64,000 nucleotides of DNA from contig NZ_CP042912.1 in the NCBI RefSeq assembly GCF_008087665.1, forward strand, positions 4,898,001 to 4,962,000, given 5' to 3'. A program made the position numbers and the translations under genes. This document shows positions 1 to 8,154 of this stretch, in pieces. Every line of letters begins with the position of its first letter. Within the stretch, counting starts at the first letter, position 1. The DNA is from Mariniblastus fucicola. GTDB taxonomy: Bacteria > Planctomycetota > Planctomycetia > Pirellulales > Pirellulaceae. The notes beneath the pieces are model-generated. The model did not search any database and was not told the origin of the DNA. It saw only the letters and a list, made by a program, of their open reading frames with translations.

Positions 1-602
1 ATACAACGTCGTCGTAGACTCGTTTGAGTTGCAACACGTTGAACAACCAATCTTCCTTTTGGCGTCCCTACGCCCCAGTGCCGCAGCGGCCGAGTTCGTG
101 CCGACAATTGCACGCGGTCCACCTGCTTCGTAAGTCGCCACTGATCTGGTACTGACCCTATTCAAAACTTGGCCTTGAAGCGTCACGCTTCCGCACGGCA
201 CTGAATTTGTCGTGCGTAACGCTCGGTAAAGCCCTGCGGTTTTGAAAATGGCTTGCACAATCACGTTTTAGTCTGCTCGATTTGCGCGACCAACTCGTGA
301 CTGGATTCTCCAGATCTCTTTCATTCGGCGATCCAAAACCGGAAGTGGATCTTCTGCCTTAAATGACTAACGTGCTTTCCTCCTGAGGACCATCCTGTTG
401 ATGGCTGGCGCGTTCGTGCTGCTCACTTGTACGAGTTCGCGATGCAGATCTCTCTCACAAAACAACTCAGCAAACGCCGTCGTGGGCAACCGCGACGTTC
501 AAGGCGGCCCGACAAATCCGTTTCGAACTAACGGTCTGCCCCGACGGTCTTTTGCTACCCCTCCGCTGCCTCACACTCCGTCCGTGTGAGCCCAAGGAAA
601 CT
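1..602. other. Left-edge region without a recognisable gene
   Basis: No convincing coding region is visible on either strand in about 600 bases. The only open frame, near 398-589, is short, lacks a plausible ribosome site and has no recognisable protein features. The last 30 bases hold the ribosome-binding region of the following DUF1559 gene. The region could contain the far upstream promoter of that gene, but I see no clear -35/-10 pair. Confidence 0.5.
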
Positions 603-1706
603 ATGTCTGAAGGAAGTCAAATGTCACGAACCGACCAACGCCAAACCGGATTTACGCTTGTTGAACTTCTGGTCGTAATTGCGATTATCGGAATCCTGAT
701 CGGCATGCTGCTTCCCGCAGTTCAGTCCGTGCGGGCGGCTGCAAGACGGACGGTCTGCGCGAACAATTTGCGACAGATCTCTCTGTCCGTGTTGAACTAT
801 GAGTCCGCACATGGCTACTTCCCCGAGAATCAAATTGGGCCTGGCGAAGCCAATGGTGCCGGGGGATTCGAGACCGGTTACTACAGCTGGCTCGTTCCGA
901 TTTTGCCGCACATTGAACAGAACAATCTTCACGACCTTTTCGACCTCCGCGTAAACAATGGCGACGGTGACGGTTACAAGGTCAGCGACACGCATATCAA
1001 CGCAAACGCAGTCTCCACGTTGGTGCCGACGTTTCTTTGTCCTTCCGACGAACCCAACACGGAGAACGAGGTCATCCTGGGCAGTGCCAATCCAGCACCG
1101 GGCAACTATGCTGCCAACGCAGGATGGCCATCCTATTCAAGCGGCTTCTCTGGCGAGCGAGCAACTCCCGGACGTTACAACGGAGTCATCTCGCTTCGTC
1201 ACCCATCGAGTCCAGTTTCATGGCACGGCAATTCCCGTATCGGTTTCGCCCACGTCAGCGATGGTTCTTCGAACACGGCACTGGTTTCCGAGCGTCTGAT
1301 TCAATCCGGAAATAGCGCGACTGCGATTAACAATGGCGATGAACGACTTCGTTCACTGCACATCGTCGAACGCGTTGAATCACAGCCAGAGATCGTCGAC
1401 CAAATGGCCAGCTCGCATGCTCACGTTTTCGAATCGGCTCATATCGGACGCTCGTGGTCCAGCGGGTCGCCGCTGACGGCACCGACTTACATGCACGTGC
1501 AAACTCCGAATTCGACGATCGGTCACTACAACACAAGCATGGAGCAAGGTGACTTTGTTGTCACACCGAGCAGCCAGCACACCAACGGAATCAACCTTGG
1601 CATGACCGACGGTTCCATCCATTTCGTTTCTGACTCGATCTCACCGGAGGTCTGGTGGGCGATTGGTGGACGGAACGACGGTCGCGCCGAAACACTTTCA
1701 AACTAA
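603..1706 (+). CDS. DUF1559 family prepilin-like secreted protein
   Basis: A 367-residue member of the planctomycete DUF1559 family. The N-terminus carries a type IV pilin-like cleavage/methylation signal: a short polar leader, then [19 protein letters not shown], with Phe, Thr and the Glu at +5, followed by [14 protein letters not shown]. The C-terminal part has the family-typical motif ending in G-M-x-D-G-S-x-x-F. Start 603 is chosen because AAGGAAA lies just upstream. ATG 621 is a credible alternative and also has AAGGAAG before it. The family is greatly expanded in planctomycetes and is presumed to be exported through a pseudopilin-type system, but its function is unknown. The PEP-CTERM gene follows 39 bases downstream and may be cotranscribed. 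Confidence 0.9.
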   Translation: MSEGSQMSRTDQRQTGFTLVELLVVIAIIGILIGMLLPAVQSVRAAARRTVCANNLRQISLSVLNYESAHGYFPENQIGPGEANGAGGFETGYYSWLVPILPHIEQNNLHDLFDLRVNNGDGDGYKVSDTHINANAVSTLVPTFLCPSDEPNTENEVILGSANPAPGNYAANAGWPSYSSGFSGERATPGRYNGVISLRHPSSPVSWHGNSRIGFAHVSDGSSNTALVSERLIQSGNSATAINNGDERLRSLHIVERVESQPEIVDQMASSHAHVFESAHIGRSWSSGSPLTAPTYMHVQTPNSTIGHYNTSMEQGDFVVTPSSQHTNGINLGMTDGSIHFVSDSISPEVWWAIGGRNDGRAETLSN

Positions 1707-1745
1707 TTTCCTACAGCAAGTTTTTTCTAATCTGGAGTATCAACT

Positions 1746-2528
1746 ATGAAGTTTCGTTTCCTTTCCCTGATCGCAGCTGCCGTACCGTGCTTGCTTGCGA
1801 CCAACGCATTTGCCCAGCACGCAGGCGATGTCGAGGTGGGCTATGACAGCCTTGCCACACCAAGCTCGCTGATTGTCGAAGTCATCGAATCGACTTCAGA
1901 AGGGATTGCACTTTTCGAAGCGGATTTTGAAGAGCTGGATCCATTCAACGCAGGTGACTTCAGCGCCGATGAGCCTGGCTTTAACACCAATCCTGGCGAA
2001 GGATTGTTGGTCAACACCGGAGACCAAATCTGGCTGAACGTTCTGGATGCGTCTGTCGAGTCTTCATTTGGCGTTGGCTACGTCAACTACTTCAACCCAA
2101 CCACGAACATGCTGGAAAACTCTGGCCGAATGTCGGTGCTGGGCAACAGCACATCTGTCGGAGACCTTTTCCTTAACGGCGGCTCGATTGAATCAGGAAG
2201 CACACGCCAGTTTATCGACGCAGGGGACGCTGACCAGGAAATCCATGATCACGTTGTCTTTGACTTGCTGGATGACGCTTCGGCACCTATTGGCGCGTAC
2301 GGTCTGCTGATGGAACTGGAAAGTGATTTTGATGCCGACGGAACCGCAGAACTGGTTTCAGACAAATTTTGGCTGGTCTTCAATTACGGCATGGATGAAG
2401 GCGATTTTGACGATCGAGCTCTGGCAAGCTTTGGACTGTCTTCAGTTCCTGAGCCCGGCTCGCTTGCGTTCTTGATGCTTGGTGCCGCCGCGATTGGATT
2501 GAAGCGTCGCAGAAACGCGGCTTGCTAA
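1746..2528 (+). CDS. PEP-CTERM sorting domain protein
   Basis: A 260-residue secreted protein. It begins with a Sec signal peptide (residues 1-23, ending AFAQ). It ends with a PEP-CTERM anchor at about 233-258: VPEPGS, then a hydrophobic stretch and a terminal KRRR basic cluster. Such proteins are cleaved by an exosortase and displayed at the surface or in extracellular matrix. The middle is rich in Asp, Glu and Gly and matches no family I recognise. GGAG sits 8 bases before the ATG. An 8-bp hairpin follows the stop codon. The cargo role is unknown. Confidence 0.85.
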   Translation: MKFRFLSLIAAAVPCLLATNAFAQHAGDVEVGYDSLATPSSLIVEVIESTSEGIALFEADFEELDPFNAGDFSADEPGFNTNPGEGLLVNTGDQIWLNVLDASVESSFGVGYVNYFNPTTNMLENSGRMSVLGNSTSVGDLFLNGGSIESGSTRQFIDAGDADQEIHDHVVFDLLDDASAPIGAYGLLMELESDFDADGTAELVSDKFWLVFNYGMDEGDFDDRALASFGLSSVPEPGSLAFLMLGAAAIGLKRRRNAAC

Positions 2529-2555
2529 CGCGACGACGATGAAGCTTTCTGAAGC

Positions 2556-2577
2556 CAGGCTCGACGGAACGAGCCTG
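2556..2577 (+). terminator. GC-rich hairpin after the PEP-CTERM gene
   Basis: The sequence CAGGCTCG, a 6-base loop, then CGAGCCTG forms a perfect 8-bp stem 28 bases after the stop codon. There is no T-tract after it, so it may be a weak terminator or an mRNA 3'-end stabiliser. Confidence 0.35.
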
Positions 2578-2620
2578 CTCCAGGAATTCGCCATTGCTCA
2601 GGAGTTTCAGGAATCGACCA

Positions 2621-3931
2621 ATGAAGCATTATCTCGAACGTCTTTCGGTATCCGTTTTACAATCGGCGAACCATGATTTTTGCCCGAACCTGAACCGATA
2701 CGTCTACTGGCTAAAGCAGCCGTTTGGCTGGTGCATCGTGGCGATTTTATTCTCACTGCTGGTCGGATTGAGCGTCGGACCGCAAGGATACGTGTTGGCG
2801 TCTGTCTTCCTGGCGTTGCTGGTTCTTGGAACAGCTTGGCCGTGGCTATCGATGAAAGGCATTCATTGCAGCCTCGCTTTGCCGTCTGGCGCGATGAAAG
2901 AAAACGAACCTGGGCAATTCGTTCTTGGCGTTCGCAACAACTGGCCGATCCCTGTTTTCGGCGTCACCGTTGAAGGCGATTTCCTTCAAGGATTCGATCC
3001 GGACGACGACCCGATCGCTTTTTCACTAAAACGAATTCCCGCGTTCTCCAAAACCGAGTTCCCCGTCGCAATCACTCCGCGACGAAGAGGCGTGTTGCCG
3101 GCTGGCGAAGTGCGAATCTGCAATGGGTTTCCGTTTGGTCTGGCCGCAGTCTCAAAACCCGTAGCCGAAATTGCGACAACTCTGGTTTGGCCAGAATGCG
3201 AGACGCTTCAAGGAAGTCCGCCAGCCGATGGCAGCCTGTTTAATATCGCTGGAGCCCTTGCTGACCGGGCGGGAAATGATGGCGAATCGATCGGCATTCG
3301 GTGCTATCGCGAAGGCGACCGACTAAGAAACATTCACTGGGCTCAAACCAGTCGATCGCAAAAACTGATGGTTCGCGAGCGTCAAACGCCGTCTTCTGCC
3401 ATCTCAACAGTATTGCTGGACTTGTGTCCGGATCACCATTCAGGACGCGGTGTCGACAGTAGTTTCGAATGGTCCATTCGAATCGCGGCAAGTATTTGCT
3501 TCCAACTCCATCGCACCAATGCTTCATTTCGAGTCGTGTGCCTTGGCCTGCCGAGGAATGTGCCACACACGAAAGGAAATGCACGCGGCATCGAGCCTGT
3601 GATGAGATTCCTTGCGAGCCTGCCGACGCTGAAAATGCAGCGGGAGTCATCGGATTTGATTCCGAAGAACCGCCCCAATCCGTCACTTTCAAACCAGACG
3701 TTTTTCGTTTGCACGAGTGATTCTCCTGTGATGAATTCGGCGGGAGCCAGGATCGAACAAATCGTAATCGAGCTAAACGGTTTTGCGGATAGTCATTCAG
3801 AACTCAGGAACGGGAAAGAGAACCGTCCGGAAAAGCATCGCCACGGCGGCTTTCTCGTGACCGCGCCGAGATTGGCAGCAAGTCAGCTCGAAGTTGCCTG
3901 GCGAAGGAGTTTCGGTCATGCGGCTGGATAG
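2621..3931 (+). CDS. DUF58 domain-containing protein
   Basis: A 436-residue protein with two N-terminal transmembrane segments (about residues 35-85). A cytoplasmic DUF58/vWA-like region follows, with the family's hallmark GxRxYREGDxxRxIHWxxxxR (at about 225-250) seen as RCYREGDRLRNIHWAQTSR. DUF58 proteins usually pair with MoxR AAA+ ATPases and transglutaminase-like membrane proteins, and all three are present here in order. ATG 2621 is preferred over an upstream TTG because AGGAA precedes it. The gene overlaps the transglutaminase gene by about 14 bases, which implies translational coupling. The exact substrate is unknown. MoxR-DUF58-TgpA clusters are thought to act in assembly or quality control of envelope proteins. 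Confidence 0.85.
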   Translation: MKHYLERLSVSVLQSANHDFCPNLNRYVYWLKQPFGWCIVAILFSLLVGLSVGPQGYVLASVFLALLVLGTAWPWLSMKGIHCSLALPSGAMKENEPGQFVLGVRNNWPIPVFGVTVEGDFLQGFDPDDDPIAFSLKRIPAFSKTEFPVAITPRRRGVLPAGEVRICNGFPFGLAAVSKPVAEIATTLVWPECETLQGSPPADGSLFNIAGALADRAGNDGESIGIRCYREGDRLRNIHWAQTSRSQKLMVRERQTPSSAISTVLLDLCPDHHSGRGVDSSFEWSIRIAASICFQLHRTNASFRVVCLGLPRNVPHTKGNARGIEPVMRFLASLPTLKMQRESSDLIPKNRPNPSLSNQTFFVCTSDSPVMNSAGARIEQIVIELNGFADSHSELRNGKENRPEKHRHGGFLVTAPRLAASQLEVAWRRSFGHAAG

Positions 3932-6404
3932 CCCAAATCGAACCAGCCCAGTTCCTGTTAACAACGAACTGCACTGGAATCCAATCGCTTTGCTGGGGGC
4001 GTTGCTGGCGGGCTTCGCCGTGCACATGTTCCGGATGGACCATCATCGCTGGGTGCCAGCGATCTGGATCGAGTTCGCGGCTTTCTCATTGGCTTCTGTC
4101 GCAATGTTTTATGTGGTAAGGCGCTGGATCGGCCGTCGCAAGACTCCAGTCCCCCAACAGACAGTCGCCTATCTCGCTCAAGCGGGTGCTGCAGTTTCCG
4201 TTCTGGCTCTGATCGCCTGGCATCTGATTTCGCGGAACATCGGGCTCGGCGATGCCAACGAGACCGTCGCTCTATTGGCAGTGCAATGCATCAGTTGGCA
4301 CATTGCAGTTTTTGCGTCGGTAAAAGGTTTTGAGAAGACAAGCCTGGTGCTGTGCGGCGCGATCGTATTCTTCGTCTGTTGCATGACCAGTCGATTCGAC
4401 ATCCTCTTGCTGGGCTCCATTTTTGCCGCCGCGGCCCTTTGGTGGTTGGCCGGGATCTACTGGTCAACGCTTGACTCAAAAGCCATCGACGGCAATCCAA
4501 AAACGATTCAAATTCACGGAGCATCGACTGCCATCGGAGTGATTGCGATCGCGATCGGGCTTGGGATTGCAATGCTCGTCCCTTTGTCAACGAACCGGAT
4601 TTCTATCCGTGGCTTCATGCCATTTTCGGGCGGAGAAGAAGGCTATCAGGACGAATTTGCGACTTCTGGTGTCGGCGACGGAAACATGCTGATGGCCGGG
4701 AATAACGCAACCACGACCGGAGCAGTAGATTCGAACGAGTTCATCGAGGACGACAAGCCTTCGATGTACGACGTGATGACGGAAAAGTACGACGGACCAG
4801 CTCGCAAAAAAAAGTTCAATCGCGCGGTTGCTCTCGATGAGGTCGCCAAACACATCCATGACGTTGTGCAGTCTGAACAATCTGGCAGAACGTTCCGCAC
4901 AATGCGAAACACGGACAAAACTTCCGACATCAAACTGAAAGACAAGCTGACGAAGGCTCTGTTTTTTGTGGAAGGATCGGTGCCGGCGAGGTTCGTCATT
5001 GAATCGTTTCAACATTTCGACGGGCTGGACTGGACAAGGTTACCCCTTGAAAAGACCGGTCCAACGCCGCCCAAACTGGTTTTGCAAACGCGAATGGAAA
5101 AGCCGGTTTTCAAGATGTGTCTTTTCAGGTCCGGCTACCTCACTTCGAGTCGCAGTCATCGAGTGAAGATCATGCGACTGCAAACTCCGAACCTTCCTTC
5201 GCCAGCCTTCCTTGATCGATGGCACATCGACCGGGTGAATGACCCGCAAATCTTCCAATGCAACGATGCCGGCCACGTGCAGTTTGCGGGAGAAGTGATT
5301 CCCGAGCAAACGGTGATCGACGTTCAGGGCTATGTGCCGAACTACCACACCATGCGATCCGCAAATGACCTTCGCAACTGTCGGCCTACCAGTTGGGGAA
5401 AGAAGATGTTGGGCAAGCTGGCTGGGGAGACCGAGGAGGATCCAGATCCGGCTTGGCAGCAAACGATGCCGAAGCTGTTCGACAAAGAGAACTCTCCGTT
5501 TTTACAAATCCCGGACAACGGTTCGCGTCAAGAAATTGAATCGCTGGCGAAAGCCTATACAGAAGGCATCCGTCCGGGCTGGAATCAAATCGAAGCCATC
5601 GTCAATCGCATACGGGAAGATTTTGAACTCGATCCTGAGTCCTCGGACGGCGGCAGTTCGGATGTCGTGATCTTAGAAGCCCCGGAGGACACCGTTGGGC
5701 AATTTCTGGATCAAAAAGGTGGGCCTTCCTGGATGTTCGCATCCAGTTGCGTCATGGCATTGCGAAGCGCGGGCTATCCCACTCGTTTGGCAAGCGGTTT
5801 TCTGGTGAAAGAAGAGGACTACAACCGGAAGGCTCGTCAATCGATTGTCACATCCGACAACATGCACATGTGGCCGGAAGTATGCCTGGACGGAAAGTAC
5901 TGGATCCCTCTTGAGCCGACTCCGGGATTCCCGGTCCCGTACAGTACCGAAACGATGTGGCAATGGCTGACCTCGAAAGCATACGCCGCCTACTATTGGA
6001 TTTGCGATCACCCGCTTACCTGTTTCCTGGTGGCGACGGGTCTCGTTTTGACCTACCTGTATCGCGTGAATTTCATCACGTTTCTGATGTTGATCTGGTG
6101 GCACCTGAGTCGATGTTTCTGGCCTCAAAACTTGCTTCGTGCGACGAGGCAATTGATCGATCTACGATTCTGGGCGGCAGGTGACAGCCGACCGCTGTCC
6201 AAAACGATCATGTCCTGGTACAGCCGGGTCGATCCGGGACTTTCGACTGGATTCTATGACCTGTGGAACGGCCAGAACTACGGCGACCAACAAAACATTG
6301 GCCGAGCGGATCTGGCTGCTCACTGTCGGCAGCAGATCGAACAATTGACCCTCAAGAAAATCAAAACGTTCGTCATCGAAAAATCCAAACGAGAGGCACC
6401 ATGA
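3918..6404 (+). CDS. Transglutaminase-like membrane protein (TgpA type)
   Basis: An 828-residue membrane protein. It has about six N-terminal transmembrane segments (residues 15-215), a large extracytoplasmic region with a transglutaminase-like core (about 590-680), and a further TM segment near 700. The catalytic triad region shows Cys611 (in SSCVMALRSAGYPTR), His650 (in HMWPEV) and Glu666 in LEPTPG, where most relatives have Asp (DPTPG). Start 3918 follows a GGAG motif. Its ATGA stop/start overlap with the MoxR gene, and the upstream DUF58 overlap, make a three-gene coupled unit. Family knowledge suggests periplasmic protease or crosslinking-like activity. The Asp-to-Glu change is conservative and may still be active. 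Confidence 0.85.
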   Translation: MRLDSPNRTSPVPVNNELHWNPIALLGALLAGFAVHMFRMDHHRWVPAIWIEFAAFSLASVAMFYVVRRWIGRRKTPVPQQTVAYLAQAGAAVSVLALIAWHLISRNIGLGDANETVALLAVQCISWHIAVFASVKGFEKTSLVLCGAIVFFVCCMTSRFDILLLGSIFAAAALWWLAGIYWSTLDSKAIDGNPKTIQIHGASTAIGVIAIAIGLGIAMLVPLSTNRISIRGFMPFSGGEEGYQDEFATSGVGDGNMLMAGNNATTTGAVDSNEFIEDDKPSMYDVMTEKYDGPARKKKFNRAVALDEVAKHIHDVVQSEQSGRTFRTMRNTDKTSDIKLKDKLTKALFFVEGSVPARFVIESFQHFDGLDWTRLPLEKTGPTPPKLVLQTRMEKPVFKMCLFRSGYLTSSRSHRVKIMRLQTPNLPSPAFLDRWHIDRVNDPQIFQCNDAGHVQFAGEVIPEQTVIDVQGYVPNYHTMRSANDLRNCRPTSWGKKMLGKLAGETEEDPDPAWQQTMPKLFDKENSPFLQIPDNGSRQEIESLAKAYTEGIRPGWNQIEAIVNRIREDFELDPESSDGGSSDVVILEAPEDTVGQFLDQKGGPSWMFASSCVMALRSAGYPTRLASGFLVKEEDYNRKARQSIVTSDNMHMWPEVCLDGKYWIPLEPTPGFPVPYSTETMWQWLTSKAYAAYYWICDHPLTCFLVATGLVLTYLYRVNFITFLMLIWWHLSRCFWPQNLLRATRQLIDLRFWAAGDSRPLSKTIMSWYSRVDPGLSTGFYDLWNGQNYGDQQNIGRADLAAHCRQQIEQLTLKKIKTFVIEKSKREAP

Positions 6405-7342
6405 TTCAGAACCTTGAACCGAAGATATCCAACGAGAAAGTTGACGCTCTCAGGGATGCTCTGAACGCTGCATTGGTCGGCAAAGCGGACGTCGTCGAAA
6501 TGGTCATCGCTTGCATCCTTGCTCAGGGACATCTGCTGTTCGACGACCTCCCGGGACTTGGAAAGACAACGCTTGCGAAAGCAATTGCGTCTGCGATCGG
6601 AGGCAATTTTGCGCGTGTTCAATGTACGCCTGACCTGCTTCCCACCGACATCTCCGGCTTCAATGTCTTTAACCAAAAACTGCAGGAGTTTCAGTTCAGA
6701 CCGGGCCCCGTTTTTTCGGACCTGTTGTTGGCAGACGAAATCAATCGGGCAACGCCGCGAACACAGAGCTCGCTTTTCGAAGCGATGGCAGAGTGGCAAG
6801 TAACGCTGGACAATCAAACGATGCCGTTGGCCAAGACCTTCCTTGTGCTGGCGACTCAGAACCCGACCGAAAGCCATGGCGTGTTCCCGCTGCCAGAAGC
6901 TCAGCTTGACCGTTTTGCGATCAAGCTGAGCATTGGATATCCGTCACGGCTCAATGAGATCCAGATGCTTGCGGACAAGGTGGGAGACACCGGAGATGCT
7001 GTCGAACCACAACCGGTTCTCACTCTTGATGAGCTGGAAAAGTTCCAAAAAGAGGTCGTGGGCATCAAGGTCAGCGAAAACGTACGCGGCTACCTCGTCG
7101 ATCTTGCCGCGGTCACAAGAGATCACGACGAAGTCGATACCGGATTAAGCCCGCGTGGCCTGATCATTTGGCAACGAATGGCCCAAGCCTGGGCGTGGAT
7201 GCGAGGGCAGGAGTTTGTCACGCCAGACGACATCCAAACGGTCGCCAAACCGGTCCTTCGACTTCGAATCTCCAGCCGGAAAATCGATGCGGATCGAATT
7301 ATCGACGAAGTCATCGACTCTGTGAAAGTTCCCGGCCTGTAG
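6401..7342 (+). CDS. MoxR family AAA+ ATPase
   Basis: A 313-residue AAA+ ATPase. The Walker A is DLPGLGKTT (residues 49-57) and the Walker B is LLLADEINRAT (about 108-117). Sensor and arginine-finger elements follow, including a typical LATQNP segment and PEAQLDRF. The start is the ATG overlapping the transglutaminase stop (ATGA), preceded by GAGAGG. A longer frame upstream lies inside the previous gene and is not used. MoxR ATPases act as chaperone-like assembly factors, usually with DUF58/vWA partners. Here they are encoded in the order DUF58, transglutaminase, MoxR, the reverse of the commonest order. Confidence 0.92.
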   Translation: MIQNLEPKISNEKVDALRDALNAALVGKADVVEMVIACILAQGHLLFDDLPGLGKTTLAKAIASAIGGNFARVQCTPDLLPTDISGFNVFNQKLQEFQFRPGPVFSDLLLADEINRATPRTQSSLFEAMAEWQVTLDNQTMPLAKTFLVLATQNPTESHGVFPLPEAQLDRFAIKLSIGYPSRLNEIQMLADKVGDTGDAVEPQPVLTLDELEKFQKEVVGIKVSENVRGYLVDLAAVTRDHDEVDTGLSPRGLIIWQRMAQAWAWMRGQEFVTPDDIQTVAKPVLRLRISSRKIDADRIIDEVIDSVKVPGL

Positions 7343-7424
7343 ACCTCGATCGTTCAACCTTGATTCAATTTTAAAACTTGTTGCGCCAGTGATTATCCGG
7401 CGCTCACAAATCAGGAAATCTCAA

Positions 7425-8132
7425 ATGCTTACCAAACAAAGCCTCCCAGGTGTTTCGTGGCTTCTCATTGCCGCAGCGTTTCTGTTCGTCGGCTGCGGCG
7501 AAGAAGTTGCAGTTGAACAGGCAGCGAAACCGTTGCCAAAACTTGACTTTCACAAACCAGAGAGTTTTGAAGCGGCGGTGGCACGGATTCGTGAAATCCA
7601 CAATGCGATTGTGTCGGAAGAAGCACTTCCAGCGCCAATCACCTATACGGTTGTCGAAGTCAGCCACGCCCATGGCGACGGCAATCCTCACGTGCACTAT
7701 CACCTCGCCGAAACCGAGGACCATTCGCACGAAGGACACGATCACGAAGGACACGATCACGAAGGACACGATCACGAGGGCCACGATCATGACGGTCATG
7801 ACCATGGAGACCACGATCATCGCGACCCGTTCAAAGCGGAACCGCCACGGCATAAGGTTTCAGTTGACTTGTTCACGGAACTGGAGGACATCGTCCGCTG
7901 GTTGCCGGCGATCGCGTCAGACGGTGACCTTCCGCAGGATCAGTGGAATCAAGCCAACGCATTGTCTGAAGATATGACAGGGCGACTGGAATCGATCCAA
8001 GGTGACGGGATGCCACTGCTCCAACGTGCCAGCTATCAGGAAAAGGCTGCTGAGATGGAGAAATGCCTGGGCGAACTGGAGGCGATTGTTGTGCCAACGA
8101 CTTCACCTTCCAAAAGCGAACCAAGCGAATAG
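7425..8132 (+). CDS. Histidine-rich lipoprotein, putative metal binder
   Basis: A 235-residue lipoprotein. It has a signal sequence ending in the lipobox LFVGC (Cys at about residue 23). A His/Asp/Glu/Gly-rich block at about 103-135 is built of GHDHE-type pentapeptides encoded by 15-bp DNA repeats. The C-terminal part (about 140-235) is predicted to be helical. The His-rich block suggests binding of zinc, copper or nickel at the cell envelope. The permease gene starts 22 bases downstream, so the pair probably acts together in metal or metalloid handling. I do not recognise the globular part. The role is inferred from composition and neighbourhood. Confidence 0.75.
   Translation: MLTKQSLPGVSWLLIAAAFLFVGCGEEVAVEQAAKPLPKLDFHKPESFEAAVARIREIHNAIVSEEALPAPITYTVVEVSHAHGDGNPHVHYHLAETEDHSHEGHDHEGHDHEGHDHEGHDHDGHDHGDHDHRDPFKAEPPRHKVSVDLFTELEDIVRWLPAIASDGDLPQDQWNQANALSEDMTGRLESIQGDGMPLLQRASYQEKAAEMEKCLGELEAIVVPTTSPSKSEPSE
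7731..7820 (+). repeat. Six 15-bp tandem units coding GHDHE-like repeats
   Basis: Three identical copies of GAAGGACACGATCAC (7731-7775) are followed by three diverged copies (7776-7820). They lie in frame and encode the histidine-rich block of the lipoprotein. The exactness of the first three copies suggests recent duplication or slippage, so repeat number may vary between strains. Confidence 0.9.
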
Positions 8133-8154
8133 CTCGCTCGGCGATGGCGTTGCG

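Noticed and set aside
6263-6400. A 46-residue N-terminal extension of MoxR
   Set aside because: It lies inside the transglutaminase gene; ATG 6401 has a ribosome site and the coupled ATGA overlap.
7731-7820. Tandem 15-bp repeats as a possible CRISPR or regulatory array
   Set aside because: The units have no spacers and lie in frame within a coding region.
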